Origin: Stakelama flava
GTDB taxonomy: Bacteria; Pseudomonadota; Alphaproteobacteria; Sphingomonadales; Sphingomonadaceae
Assembly: GCF_019351405.1 (NCBI RefSeq)
Contig: NZ_JAHWZX010000009.1
Span: forward strand, 1-64,000
Direction: 5' to 3'
DNA length: 64,000 nucleotides
Shown here: positions 35,534 to 43,537 of the stretch, piece by piece
Numbering within the stretch: the stretch's first letter is position 1
Layout: each line of letters opens with the position of its first letter
The notes under the pieces: generated by a model
What the model was told of the DNA's origin: nothing
The model's database searches: none
The model's input: only the letters and a program-made list of their open reading frames with translations
Position numbers and translations under genes: made by a program

Positions 35534-35569
35534 GATGCGTCTCCTGTATCTACGCTTGTGCAGTAAAAT

Positions 35570-36850
35570 TCAGGCAGCTTCTTTCTTGAACTGCGCCGCT
35601 TCGGTGCTTTCGGCGAGCGCGGTGGTGGAGCTTGCGCCGCCCGCGACGGCCTGCGCCACCGCGTCGAAATAGCCGGTGCCCACTTCGCGCTGGTGCCGGG
35701 TCGCGGTATAGCCATTGGCCTCTGCCGCGAATTCGGCCTGTTGCAGTTCGGAATAGGCCGCCATGCCCCGGTCCCTGTACCCGCGCGCCAGTTCGAACAT
35801 GCCGTAATTGAGCTGGTGAAAGCCGGCCAGCGTGACGAATTGGAACTTGTATCCCATCGCCCCGATCTCGCGCTGGAACTTGGCGATGTCGTCCTTGTCC
35901 AGATTGGCTTCCCAGTTGAAGCTGGGCGAGCAGTTATACGCCAGCATCTTGTCCGGATACTGTTTCTTGATCGCCTCGGCGAAGCGGCGCGCATCGTCCA
36001 TGTTCGGCTTCGACGTTTCCCACCACAACAGGTCGGCATGTTCGGCGAACGCCAGCCCGCGCTTGATGCAATGATCGACGCCGGTGCCTGGTTTCAGCCG
36101 GTAAAAGCCCTCTGCCGTGCGTTCGCCGGTCAGGAATGCATGGTCGCGTTCGTCAATGTTGGACGTGATCAGCTTCGCGCTTTCGGCATCGGTGCGCGCG
36201 CAGATGATCGTCGGCACGCCCGACACGTCGGCGGCGAGCCGTGCGCTGTCGAGATTGCGGACATGCGCCTGGGTGGGGATCAGCACCTTGCCGCCCAGAT
36301 GGCCGCATTTTTTTTCCGCGGCCAGCTGATCCTCATAATGCACGCCCGCGGCGCCAGCGGCGATATAGGCCTTCATGATCTCGAAACAGTTGAGCGGACC
36401 GCCAAACCCGGCTTCGGCATCGGCAACGATCGGCGCGAACCAGTCGCGCTGCGCACCGCCTTCGCTATGTTCGATCTGATCGGCGCGCTGCAGCGCATTG
36501 TTGATCTTGCGCGCCAGTTCCGGCCCGGCATTGGCGGGATAGAGCGACTGGTCGGGATACATCGCGCCCGCGGTGTTGGCATCGGCCGCGACCTGCCATC
36601 CCGACAGATAGATCGCCTTCAATCCGGCGCGGACCATCTGCATCGCCTGATTGCCGCTCAGCGCGCCGAGTGCATTGATATAGTCCTCGGACTTCAGCAA
36701 TTCCCACAGCCGGTTCGCACCCTTGCGCGCCAGCGTGTGCTCGACCGCGACCGATCCGCGCAGCTTCATCACATCCTGCGGCGAATACGGGCGCGTGATG
36801 CCGTCGAAACGGCCTTCGGGGGCGGGGACGAGGTCGGCGAACATGGTCAT
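35570..36850 (-). CDS. aceA: Isocitrate lyase
   Basis: Splits isocitrate to glyoxylate and succinate, the first step of the glyoxylate shunt. The 426 residues carry the catalytic KKCGHLGGK with C182, the metal site region [10 protein letters not shown] and the C-terminal [20 protein letters not shown]. The ATG at 36850 (MTMFADLVP) has AAAGGA 6 bases upstream. Malate synthase is not in the window. The gene diverges from a RamB/ScfR-type regulator that probably controls it. Confidence 0.96.
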   Translation of the reverse strand: MTMFADLVPAPEGRFDGITRPYSPQDVMKLRGSVAVEHTLARKGANRLWELLKSEDYINALGALSGNQAMQMVRAGLKAIYLSGWQVAADANTAGAMYPDQSLYPANAGPELARKINNALQRADQIEHSEGGAQRDWFAPIVADAEAGFGGPLNCFEIMKAYIAAGAAGVHYEDQLAAEKKCGHLGGKVLIPTQAHVRNLDSARLAADVSGVPTIICARTDAESAKLITSNIDERDHAFLTGERTAEGFYRLKPGTGVDHCIKRGLAFAEHADLLWWETSKPNMDDARRFAEAIKKQYPDKMLAYNCSPSFNWEANLDKDDIAKFQREIGAMGYKFQFVTLAGFHQLNYGMFELARGYRDRGMAAYSELQQAEFAAEANGYTATRHQREVGTGYFDAVAQAVAGGASSTTALAESTEAAQFKKEAA

Positions 36851-36943
36851 GTCAGGTCCTTTGCATACCCGTTGAGTGTTAGCCCGGTGAGCCGGGGTGA
36901 CGCCCAAGCCGATACCGTAAAGCAGGCGCACAATTCGATGATA

Positions 36944-36957
36944 ATTTACAAAGTTTT
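36944..36957. promoter_or_regulatory. Candidate regulator site in the aceA promoter region
   Basis: TTTACAAAGTTTTG (read from 36945) contains the TTTACA half of the palindrome at 36998-37014. On the other strand, CAAAACTTTGTAAA is close to what I remember of RamB boxes from Corynebacterium (AACTTTGCAAA). It lies about 95 bases upstream of the aceA start. Confidence 0.4.
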
Positions 36958-36997
36958 GAGTGGAGATGTGGCGAAACAGGCGATAAAATCAGTCATA

Positions 36998-37014
36998 CTG
37001 TAAATAATTTACAG
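36998..37014. promoter_or_regulatory. Operator palindrome between aceA and its regulator
   Basis: CTGTAAAT-A-ATTTACAG is a perfect 17-base palindrome ending 8 bases before the ATG of the regulator gene. The position suggests autorepression by blocking transcription or the ribosome. The aceA start lies 148 bases to the left. Confidence 0.6.
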
Positions 37015-37022
37015 GTGCATAT

Positions 37023-38408
37023 ATGACCGATAGAAAGCTTTATGCCGGGCACGCCATTCGCCGCTTGCGGCGCGGACACGGCCTTACCCAGGCCGCGATG
37101 GCTGAGCTGTTGGGCATATCAGCCAGCTATCTGAACCTGATCGAACGCAACCAGCGTCCCTTGTCCGCCACGCTGTTGCTGGCGCTTGCCGAACGGTTCG
37201 ATTTCGATCCGCGCCGCTTCGCTGCGGAGGAGCCGGGTGGCGGCGCGGATGCGCTGCGCAAGCGGCTGGCCGATCCGATGTTCGGCGATCTGGAAATCGA
37301 TCGCGACGAACTCGCCGAGTGGCTTGCCGCCGCGCCGGGGGGCGCGGAAGCCTTTGCGCGCGCCTATGATCGGATGGGGCAGGGGGCGTCCGACGCGCCG
37401 GAGGCGGAGGATGCGGTACTCCCCGTGCGCCGCGAAATCGAACGCTGGCGCAACCATTTTGCCGATCTCGATGCCGCGGCCGAAGCCGTTGCGGATGAAT
37501 TGCGGCTGGCGGCGGGCGATCTGTACGGCGCGATTTCGGAGCGGCTGCGCGTGCGACATTCGATCGCGATCCGCATCCTGCCCGCTGATGTCATTCCCGG
37601 CACGCTGCGCAGGCTGGATCTGCATGCCCGCCAGTTGCAGATGTCCGAACTGCTCGATCCGGCATCGCGCACTTTTTCCGCCGCCTATCAGCTTGCCCAG
37701 AACGAAGCGCGGGCGGAGATCGACGCACTCGCCCGCGCGGCGGAATTTCGCGACCGGGCGTCGGAACGCATGTATCGCCGCCACCTCGCCAGCTATTTCG
37801 CCGCAGCATTGATGATGCCCTATGGCCGGTTCCTGCGCGCGTGCGAAACGACGGGCTATGACATCGAATTGCTGCAGCGCCGGTTCGGGGCGGGCTTCGA
37901 ACAGGTTGCCCACCGGCTTACCACGCTCAGCCGGGTGGGCGCGCGCGGGCTTCCCTTCTTCATGATCCGCATCGATCGGGCGGGGCAGCTTTCCAAACGC
38001 TATTCCGGTGCCAGCAACGCGCCGCTGGTGGAGGCGCGGGGCCGCTGCCCGTTATGGCGGCTGCACCACGCGTTCGACCGGCCGGGCAAGCTGATGGTGC
38101 AACTCGTTGCGCTTGAGGATGAAAGCCGCTGGCTCACCCTGTCGCGTACCGTCGCGCCGCAGGGGCAGCGCTATGGCGGCGTCGGTGCCGAATTCGCGGT
38201 CGGACTGGGGGTCGAAGCGGGACTTGCCGCATCGCTTGCCGCCGCGCGCGGAATCGACCTGGAAAGCGGGGCGATGCCGATCGGGCTTGGTTGCGCCGCC
38301 TGTGTGCGCCCCGACTGCCCGCAGCGAAGCGCGCCGCCACTCAGTCGCGCGCTGACCATCAACGAACGCGAACGCGGCGTATCGCCCTTTTCCTTCGTCG
38401 GGGATTGA
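37023..38408 (+). CDS. RamB/ScfR-type XRE-family regulator of acetate/glyoxylate metabolism
   Basis: A 461-residue transcription factor with an N-terminal XRE helix-turn-helix (about 8-62, GLTQAAMAELLGISASYLNLIERN), a middle domain of the HExxH-related peptidase-like DUF955 fold without the zinc motif, and a C-terminal DUF2083 domain ending in GLGCAACVRPDCPQR, a cysteine cluster typical of this group. RamB regulates isocitrate lyase in actinobacteria, and here the gene diverges directly from aceA. Effector binding, probably an acyl-CoA, is inferred. Confidence 0.88.
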   Translation: MTDRKLYAGHAIRRLRRGHGLTQAAMAELLGISASYLNLIERNQRPLSATLLLALAERFDFDPRRFAAEEPGGGADALRKRLADPMFGDLEIDRDELAEWLAAAPGGAEAFARAYDRMGQGASDAPEAEDAVLPVRREIERWRNHFADLDAAAEAVADELRLAAGDLYGAISERLRVRHSIAIRILPADVIPGTLRRLDLHARQLQMSELLDPASRTFSAAYQLAQNEARAEIDALARAAEFRDRASERMYRRHLASYFAAALMMPYGRFLRACETTGYDIELLQRRFGAGFEQVAHRLTTLSRVGARGLPFFMIRIDRAGQLSKRYSGASNAPLVEARGRCPLWRLHHAFDRPGKLMVQLVALEDESRWLTLSRTVAPQGQRYGGVGAEFAVGLGVEAGLAASLAAARGIDLESGAMPIGLGCAACVRPDCPQRSAPPLSRALTINERERGVSPFSFVGD

Positions 38409-38464
38409 GCGCGACGCGGCCCGGCTGGTAGCGCGCGGCGACCATCATTTGAAAGGACCCGTCC

Positions 38465-38692
38465 GTGAACACGCTGATCCGCGACTATCCCCATATCCAT
38501 CTCGCGCTCGGCCTTATCGGAAACACGCTGTTCCTGATCGGATCCGTGCTGTTCTTCAAGCGGTTCGACGCCTGGTATCATATTGCCGTATGGCTGTTCG
38601 TACTCGGATCGGCGGGCATGCTGATCGGCGCTATCGGCAAGGCGGTGACCGACATCGTCAATGCCCGCGAAAAGCGTACCGGCGGGGAATGA
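38465..38692 (+). CDS. YrhK-like small membrane protein
   Basis: A 75-residue protein with two membrane helices (about 13-31 and 40-58), matching the YrhK-like domain: LGLIGNTLFLIGSVLFF then a WYHIAVWLFVLGSAGMLIG segment. The function of the family is unknown. It starts with GTG at 38465, with AAAGGA 8 bases upstream, and follows the regulator gene by 56 bases. It converges with the aldo/keto reductase gene. Confidence 0.8.
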   Translation: MNTLIRDYPHIHLALGLIGNTLFLIGSVLFFKRFDAWYHIAVWLFVLGSAGMLIGAIGKAVTDIVNAREKRTGGE

Positions 38693-38735
38693 TGGCAGCG
38701 CCCCGCCGCTGTCTGTAGCAGAAGTGCGGGCGCGT

Positions 38736-39686
38736 TCAGTCGCCCGCGCGGGTAAGCCGGCGAAGCTGGTCCTCGCTCAGCTTGACGTCCCAACTGCCGA
38801 TCAGTTCATCCAGTTGTTCGACGCTGGTTGCGCTTGCGATCGGCGCGGTTACGCCTTCCTGCGCGGCGAGCCATGCGAGCGCGATCTGTGCCAGGCTCGC
38901 CCCCGTTTCGTCGGCCACCTGATCCATCGCGGTGAGCATTTCGGGGCCACGTCCGTCGAGAAAGCCTTCGACCCGGCTGCCGCGCGCGCTTTTGGAAAGA
39001 TCGCTCTTGTCGCGATACTTGCCGGTCAGAAAGCCGGAGGCGAGGCCGTAATAGGGCGCGACGCCGATATTGTGGGTGACGCACAAATCCTGAAGCTCGC
39101 CTTCATACCCGTCGCGGCTGAGCAGGTTATATTCGGGCTGCAGCACATGATAATGCGGCAGGTCCTGCTGCGTGGCGAGGTCGATCGCCTGTTTCAGCCG
39201 AAGCGCGTGAAAGTTCGACGCGCCCAGCACGCGGACCTTGCCGGCGTCGATCAGTTTCGAAAACGCGCCGAGCACATCGGCCATGTCCTGACTTTCGTCA
39301 TCCTTGTGCGCGTAATACAGGTCAATCCGGTCAGTGCCGAGGCGCTTGAGCGATGCTTCGCACGCCGCCGCGATCCGGTCGGGCGCCAGCCCTTCGCCAC
39401 CATCGCCCGGCAGCATGCCCACCTTGGTCGCGATCAGCACCTTGTCCCGCTTGCCCGATCGCTTCAGCCATTCACCGATCACGCTTTCGGATTCGCCGCC
39501 CGAATGCCCGTCAACCCAGGCCGAATACACATCGGCGGTATCGATCATCGTTCCGCCCGCTTCGACCCAGCGGTCGAGAATGCGGAAGCTGGTTTCCCGA
39601 TCCGCTGTCCAGCCGAAGACATTGCCCCCCAATATCATCGGGGGCGTTTTCAGGTCGGTTGCGCCAAGCGTCCGCATCGCGGTCAT
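38736..39686 (-). CDS. Aldo/keto reductase
   Basis: A 316-residue NADPH-dependent oxidoreductase with the (beta/alpha)8 aldo/keto reductase fold. The catalytic tetrad is visible as D and Y in MIDTADVYSAW, K in VLIATKVGM and H in DLYYAHKDD; cofactor residues lie in IASATSVEQL. The physiological substrate cannot be predicted. The ATG at 39686 overlaps the TAA of the upstream lipoprotein gene (TAATG), which supports this start over the ATG three codons later. Confidence 0.9.
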   Translation of the reverse strand: MTAMRTLGATDLKTPPMILGGNVFGWTADRETSFRILDRWVEAGGTMIDTADVYSAWVDGHSGGESESVIGEWLKRSGKRDKVLIATKVGMLPGDGGEGLAPDRIAAACEASLKRLGTDRIDLYYAHKDDESQDMADVLGAFSKLIDAGKVRVLGASNFHALRLKQAIDLATQQDLPHYHVLQPEYNLLSRDGYEGELQDLCVTHNIGVAPYYGLASGFLTGKYRDKSDLSKSARGSRVEGFLDGRGPEMLTAMDQVADETGASLAQIALAWLAAQEGVTAPIASATSVEQLDELIGSWDVKLSEDQLRRLTRAGD

Positions 39687-39874
39687 TACTGTGTTTCTCC
39701 GTTATCAAGGCCCGCTGCCTGCGGGCTGACGGCATTCGCATCGAGCATCGCCGCCGCGTCGTTCAGCGCGGCCGCCTCATCGCCCGATACGCCGCCGGGG
39801 GCATTATCCTGTCCGCCGCCGCAACCGGCGAGCGGCGGCGCGAGCAGGAGCATCAGGATTGCGGCCCGCTTCAT
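39686..39874 (-). CDS. Small lipoprotein
   Basis: A 62-residue protein with a lipoprotein signal (MKRAAILMLLLAPPLAGC, lipidated C18) and a short, acidic, alanine- and asparagine-rich mature part that is probably unstructured. The function is unknown. Its stop overlaps the start of the aldo/keto reductase gene. A second lipoprotein gene lies just upstream on the same strand. Confidence 0.7.
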   Translation of the reverse strand: MKRAAILMLLLAPPLAGCGGGQDNAPGGVSGDEAAALNDAAAMLDANAVSPQAAGLDNGETQ

Positions 39875-39932
39875 CGCCACACGTGTGGCAAATGCATGCG
39901 CCGTGCGGTCCGGGAAGCGTTTGCCGGTCCGG

Positions 39933-40208
39933 TCACTGGCCGTCGCCGTCGACATCCTCGGCCGCCGCGTCGATATCGTCGCCCGCATTGTCGAGCGAGT
40001 TGCCGGCATCGTCCATCGCGTTTTCGGCCTTGCCGAACGCCTGATCGCTGGCGGCGTCGATATCGTTCACCGCTTCGCTGGTCGTCGCGTCGACATCGGC
40101 GGCGATCGCATTACCGGCTTCGGCGCTTTCATCCTGCGCTTTTTCCGAACAGCCAGCGACACCCAGCGCGGCGACAACTGCGAACGGCAGCACGATTTTA
40201 CGGATCAT
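39933..40208 (-). CDS. Small acidic lipoprotein
   Basis: A 91-residue lipoprotein with the signal MIRKIVLPFAVVAALGVAGC (C20) and a strongly acidic mature part built from loosely repeated units (AVNDIDAASDQA, AENAMDDAGNSLD, NAGDDIDAAAED), likely forming a long helix. AGGGGAG lies 4 bases before the ATG. The function is unknown. It diverges from the ArsR-methyltransferase gene and lies 58 bases before the other lipoprotein gene. Confidence 0.75.
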   Translation of the reverse strand: MIRKIVLPFAVVAALGVAGCSEKAQDESAEAGNAIAADVDATTSEAVNDIDAASDQAFGKAENAMDDAGNSLDNAGDDIDAAAEDVDGDGQ

Positions 40209-40320
40209 AGTCTCCCCTTTCATGTGGCGCGGGCCGAACCTTTGCCCGCCGGATAAAGGCCTATATCCAATTCCTGTCACGCAACCCACAGCCAAAGCGG
40301 TGCGTTCCCGCGTTGACCAC

Positions 40321-40340
40321 ATATAAAGAAAACTTTATAT
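40321..40340. promoter_or_regulatory. Operator palindrome before the methionine-cycle operon
   Basis: ATATAAAG-AAAA-CTTTATAT is a perfect 8-base inverted repeat with a 4-base spacer, AT-rich in a GC-rich genome, and ends 10 bases before the ATG of the ArsR-family gene. It is the probable binding site of that regulator, which would control itself and, by read-through, metF and metH. Confidence 0.7.
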
Positions 40341-40350
40341 CTGCACCGCA

Positions 40351-41310
40351 ATGTCCGATGCACTGGAAATATTCCGCGCGCTTGCCGACGCCACGCGGCT
40401 AAGAACGCTCAGCCTGCTGCGCTCCATGGAGCTGTCGGTGGGCGAGCTGGCGCAGGTGCTAGAACAAAGCCAGCCGCGTGTATCGCGCCATGTGAAGATA
40501 TTGTGCGACGCCGGCCTTGCCGAGCGGCGAAAGGAAGGAAGCTGGGTCTTTGTCCGGCTGGGGCAGCCCGAACGGGTGGAACCGGTGCTCGACGCCCTTG
40601 ATTTGTGGCATGACGACGAAAGCGATCAGTCGATCGCCAGCGACGCTGCCAAACTGGCCGAGGTGCGCGCGGGTCGTGCGGCGGTGGCAACCCGCTGGTT
40701 TGAAGAACATGCCGGCGAATGGGACGCCATACGGTCCCTGTATGTCGCCGAAAGCGAGGTGGAAGCAGCGATGCGCACCGCGCTGGGCGATACGGGTATC
40801 GAACGGCTGCTCGATATCGGCACCGGCACCGGGCGGATGCTTGAACTCTTTGCGCCGAATGCGAAAAGCGCGATGGGCATTGATCGCAGTTCGGAGATGC
40901 TGCGCCTCGCCCGCGCCAAATTGTCGCAGCGCGGATTGACCCATGCCGAATTGCGGCAGGCCGATTTCTACGCCTTGCCGATCGACCCCGGCGGCGCGGA
41001 TGTCGCGATATTGCACCATGTGCTGCATTTCGCGCACGAACCCGAAACCGCGATCGAAGAAGCTGCGCGTGTGCTTGCGCCCGGTGGCCGCCTGCTGATC
41101 GCGGATTTCGCGCCCCATAATCGTGAAGAGCTTCGCACACGCGCTGAACATGCGCGGCTGGGCTTTTCGGACAAGCAGATACTTGGATGGTTCGCGGCGG
41201 CCGGGCTGGATCCGGTTCGCACCGACACGCTGGAAGGCGGCGAACTTACCGTGAAAATCTGGCTCGCGCGCAAGGCGGGCGAGCCTGAAATCAAAAGGAA
41301 GGCAGCATGA
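40351..41310 (+). CDS. ArsR-family regulator fused to a SAM-dependent methyltransferase domain
   Basis: A 319-residue fusion. Residues 1-95 are an ArsR winged helix (FRALADATRLRTLSLL, QSQPRVSRHVKIL); residues about 110-319 are a class I methyltransferase domain with LLDIGTGTGRMLE and ILHHVLHFAHEPE. The cysteine metal sites of ArsR proteins are absent, so the signal is probably a methionine-cycle compound bound in the methyltransferase pocket. SahR, an ArsR-family protein that senses S-adenosylhomocysteine and controls metF and metH in Proteobacteria, is the likely relative (inference from context). The ATGA overlap couples it to metF. Confidence 0.85.
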   Translation: MSDALEIFRALADATRLRTLSLLRSMELSVGELAQVLEQSQPRVSRHVKILCDAGLAERRKEGSWVFVRLGQPERVEPVLDALDLWHDDESDQSIASDAAKLAEVRAGRAAVATRWFEEHAGEWDAIRSLYVAESEVEAAMRTALGDTGIERLLDIGTGTGRMLELFAPNAKSAMGIDRSSEMLRLARAKLSQRGLTHAELRQADFYALPIDPGGADVAILHHVLHFAHEPETAIEEAARVLAPGGRLLIADFAPHNREELRTRAEHARLGFSDKQILGWFAAAGLDPVRTDTLEGGELTVKIWLARKAGEPEIKRKAA

Positions 41311-42248
41311 CGATTTCGGTCGACCAGCTAGAGGAAGCCCGGTTCGCGCTGGGCCAGCCGCTCTTCGCCGATATTGACGGCGACCTGAAGGTGAGCTTCG
41401 AATTCTTTCCGCCCAAAACGGAAAAGATGGAAGAAACGCTGTGGAATTCGGTCAAGGCGCTTGAGCCGCTGGGGCCGCGCTTCGTTTCCGTCACCTACGG
41501 CGCGGGCGGTTCGACGCGCGAGCGCACCCATCAGACGGTCGAGCGCATCCAGCGCGAAACGTCGCTGAACGCCGCCGCGCACCTGACCTGCGTCGAGGCA
41601 TCGAAAGACGAAATCGATCAGGTGGCGGAGGCATATTGGGCGTCGGGCGTGCGGCATATCGTCGCACTGCGTGGCGACATGCCCGAAGCGGGGGCGAAGT
41701 TCGAGGCGCATCCGCAAGGCTATGCCAATGCTGCCGAACTGGTGGCGGGACTGAAGAAACTTCACCCGTTCGAAATCTCGGTCGCCGCTTATCCCGAATG
41801 TCACCCCGATTCGGAAAATGTGAAAGCCGATCTCGACAATCTGAAGCGCAAGCTGGACGCGGGCGCGAGCCGCGCGATCACACAGTTCTTCTTTTCCCCG
41901 GAAGCGTTCTTCAAATTCCGCGACGCCGCTGCCGATGCCGGAATAGATGCGGAGATCGTGCCGGGCATACTGCCGATTTCGAATGTGGCGCAGACGCGCA
42001 AATTCGCCGGTATCTGCGGCGCGGACATTCCCAGCTGGATGGACCGGCTGTTCGAAGGGCTGGACGACCATCCCGGCGCGCGTCAGCTCGTCGCTGCGAC
42101 CATCGCTGCGGAAATGTGCCGCAAACTCTATGCCGGCGGGGTGCGCAACCTGCACTTCTACACGCTCAACCGCGCCGAACTGTCCTTCGCGATCTGCCAC
42201 CTGCTCGGCATGCGCGCAAAGGAGAGCGTGGCTGAAAAGGCGGCGTAA
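41307..42248 (+). CDS. metF: 5,10-methylenetetrahydrofolate reductase
   Basis: Reduces methylene-THF to methyl-THF, the methyl donor for methionine synthase. The 313 residues show VSFEFFPPKTEKME near the N-terminus (catalytic glutamate), SVTYGAGGSTRERT, HLTCVEASKDE, RDMP-like VALRGDMPEAG, ITQFFFSPEAFFKF and the C-terminal HFYTLNRAEL. It overlaps the regulator stop by 4 bases and is followed by a two-hairpin repeat and metH1. Confidence 0.97.
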   Translation: MTISVDQLEEARFALGQPLFADIDGDLKVSFEFFPPKTEKMEETLWNSVKALEPLGPRFVSVTYGAGGSTRERTHQTVERIQRETSLNAAAHLTCVEASKDEIDQVAEAYWASGVRHIVALRGDMPEAGAKFEAHPQGYANAAELVAGLKKLHPFEISVAAYPECHPDSENVKADLDNLKRKLDAGASRAITQFFFSPEAFFKFRDAAADAGIDAEIVPGILPISNVAQTRKFAGICGADIPSWMDRLFEGLDDHPGARQLVAATIAAEMCRKLYAGGVRNLHFYTLNRAELSFAICHLLGMRAKESVAEKAA

Positions 42249-42256
42249 CCTTTTAG

Positions 42257-42364
42257 CTTCCCCTCCTGCTTGCGGGAGGGGGTTGGGGGGCACCCGCTCT
42301 CCGCAACCGATGTTCTCATGGCAACCGGGCGCCCACCCCCGGCCCCTCCCGCAAGCGGGAGGGG
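42257..42364. repeat. Two-hairpin repeat, family B, before metH1
   Basis: The first stem, CCCCTCCTGC-TTGCGGGAGGGG, spans about 42259-42281. The second, CCCCTCCCGC-AAGCGGGAGGGG, spans 42343-42364. The right edge GGGGAGGAG ends 8 bases before the metH1 ATG, so the element appears to supply its ribosome binding site. Copies occur at 43426-43525 and 57132-57220. Confidence 0.85.
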
Positions 42365-42375
42365 AGGAGAAAAAG

Positions 42376-43425
42376 ATGACAACCCCACGCGAACGACTGA
42401 TGGCCGAGGCCGAAAAACGCATCCTGATTTCGGATGGCGCTTTCGGCACCGAAATCCAGAACTGGAAACTGTCCGAGGGCGATTACGCAGGCGACCTCGG
42501 CCTCAGCCACGAACAAAAGGGCAATAACGACATCCTTGCGTTGTCGAAGCCGGAGGTTCCGGAAGCCATCACGCGCGCCTATCTGGAGGCGGGGTCCGAC
42601 ATTGTCGAAACCAACACCTTTTCGGCCAACCGGATCAGCCAGGCCGATTACGGCGCCGAAGATCGCGTGAAAGAACTCAACATCGCCTCGGCGCAGCTTG
42701 CGCGAAAGGCGTGCGACGAATTTGAAGAAAAGGACGGCCGCCCCCGCTTCGTCGCGGGCGCGATCGGGCCGACCAACAAGACGCTGTCGCTCAGCCCCGA
42801 CGTCAACGATCCCGGCTTTCGCGAAATCGATTTCGACTATCTGAAGGATGTTTATCGCGAACAGGTCGACGCGCTGGTCGAAGGTGGCGCCGATTTCATC
42901 CTGATCGAAACGGTGTTCGATACGCTCAACGCCAAGGCGGGCGTCATGGCCGCGCTTGAGGCGGGCGAGGCGCTGGGGCGCGATTTGCCGATCCAGCTTT
43001 CGATGACGCTGACCGACCTTTCGGGCCGCAACCTGTCGGGCCATACGGTCGAGGCATTTTGGCACGCGGTGCGGCACGCAAAGCCGCTTACCATCGGTCT
43101 GAACTGCTCGTTCGGGGCCGAACAGCTAAAGCCGCATGTCAAATCGCTGAGCGCGATCGCCGACACGTTGATCATGGTCTATCCCAATGCCGGCCTGCCC
43201 AACGAACTTGGCGAATATGACGAAGCGCCCGAAACGACCGCGAAACTAGTCACCGAATGGGCGAAGAACGGGCAGGTCAACGTGCTTGGCGGCTGCTGCG
43301 GTTCTACGCCTGCGCATATCAGGGCGATGGCTCAGGCGGTGCAGGGCCTTCCCCCGCGCGCCATTCCGGTTCCGCCGCGCGTGACGCGTCTGGCGGGCCT
43401 CGAACCGATGACCATGGCGGCCTAG
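42376..43425 (+). CDS. metH: Methionine synthase, homocysteine-binding module (split MetH)
   Basis: A 349-residue homocysteine S-methyltransferase domain, equal to the N-terminal module of cobalamin-dependent MetH. ISDGAFGTEIQ opens the barrel; the zinc ligands that bind homocysteine are C244 (GLNCSFG), C307 and C308 (GGCCGS). The rest of the enzyme is a separate protein encoded at 43538-46228, so the two must work together. AGGAG lies just upstream of ATG 42376, at the edge of the preceding repeat. Confidence 0.94.
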   Translation: MTTPRERLMAEAEKRILISDGAFGTEIQNWKLSEGDYAGDLGLSHEQKGNNDILALSKPEVPEAITRAYLEAGSDIVETNTFSANRISQADYGAEDRVKELNIASAQLARKACDEFEEKDGRPRFVAGAIGPTNKTLSLSPDVNDPGFREIDFDYLKDVYREQVDALVEGGADFILIETVFDTLNAKAGVMAALEAGEALGRDLPIQLSMTLTDLSGRNLSGHTVEAFWHAVRHAKPLTIGLNCSFGAEQLKPHVKSLSAIADTLIMVYPNAGLPNELGEYDEAPETTAKLVTEWAKNGQVNVLGGCCGSTPAHIRAMAQAVQGLPPRAIPVPPRVTRLAGLEPMTMAA

Positions 43426-43525
43426 TCCCGCTCGCGGGAGGGGTTAGGGGAGGGCATGTCCCTTCCGAACGCCGACCGTAAGCGTTTTTCTTCCCTCGCC
43501 CGCCCCCTCCCGCAATCGGGAGGGG
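43426..43525. repeat. Two-hairpin repeat, family B, between metH1 and metH2
   Basis: TCCCGCTCGCGGGA (43426-43439) continues GGGGTTAGGGG, and CCCCTCCCGC-AATCGGGAGGGG (43504-43525) is the second hairpin. The edge GGGGAGAAGGAG directly precedes the metH2 ATG at 43538. Same orientation relative to the downstream gene as the other two copies. Confidence 0.85.
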
Positions 43526-43537
43526 AGAAGGAGCAAA

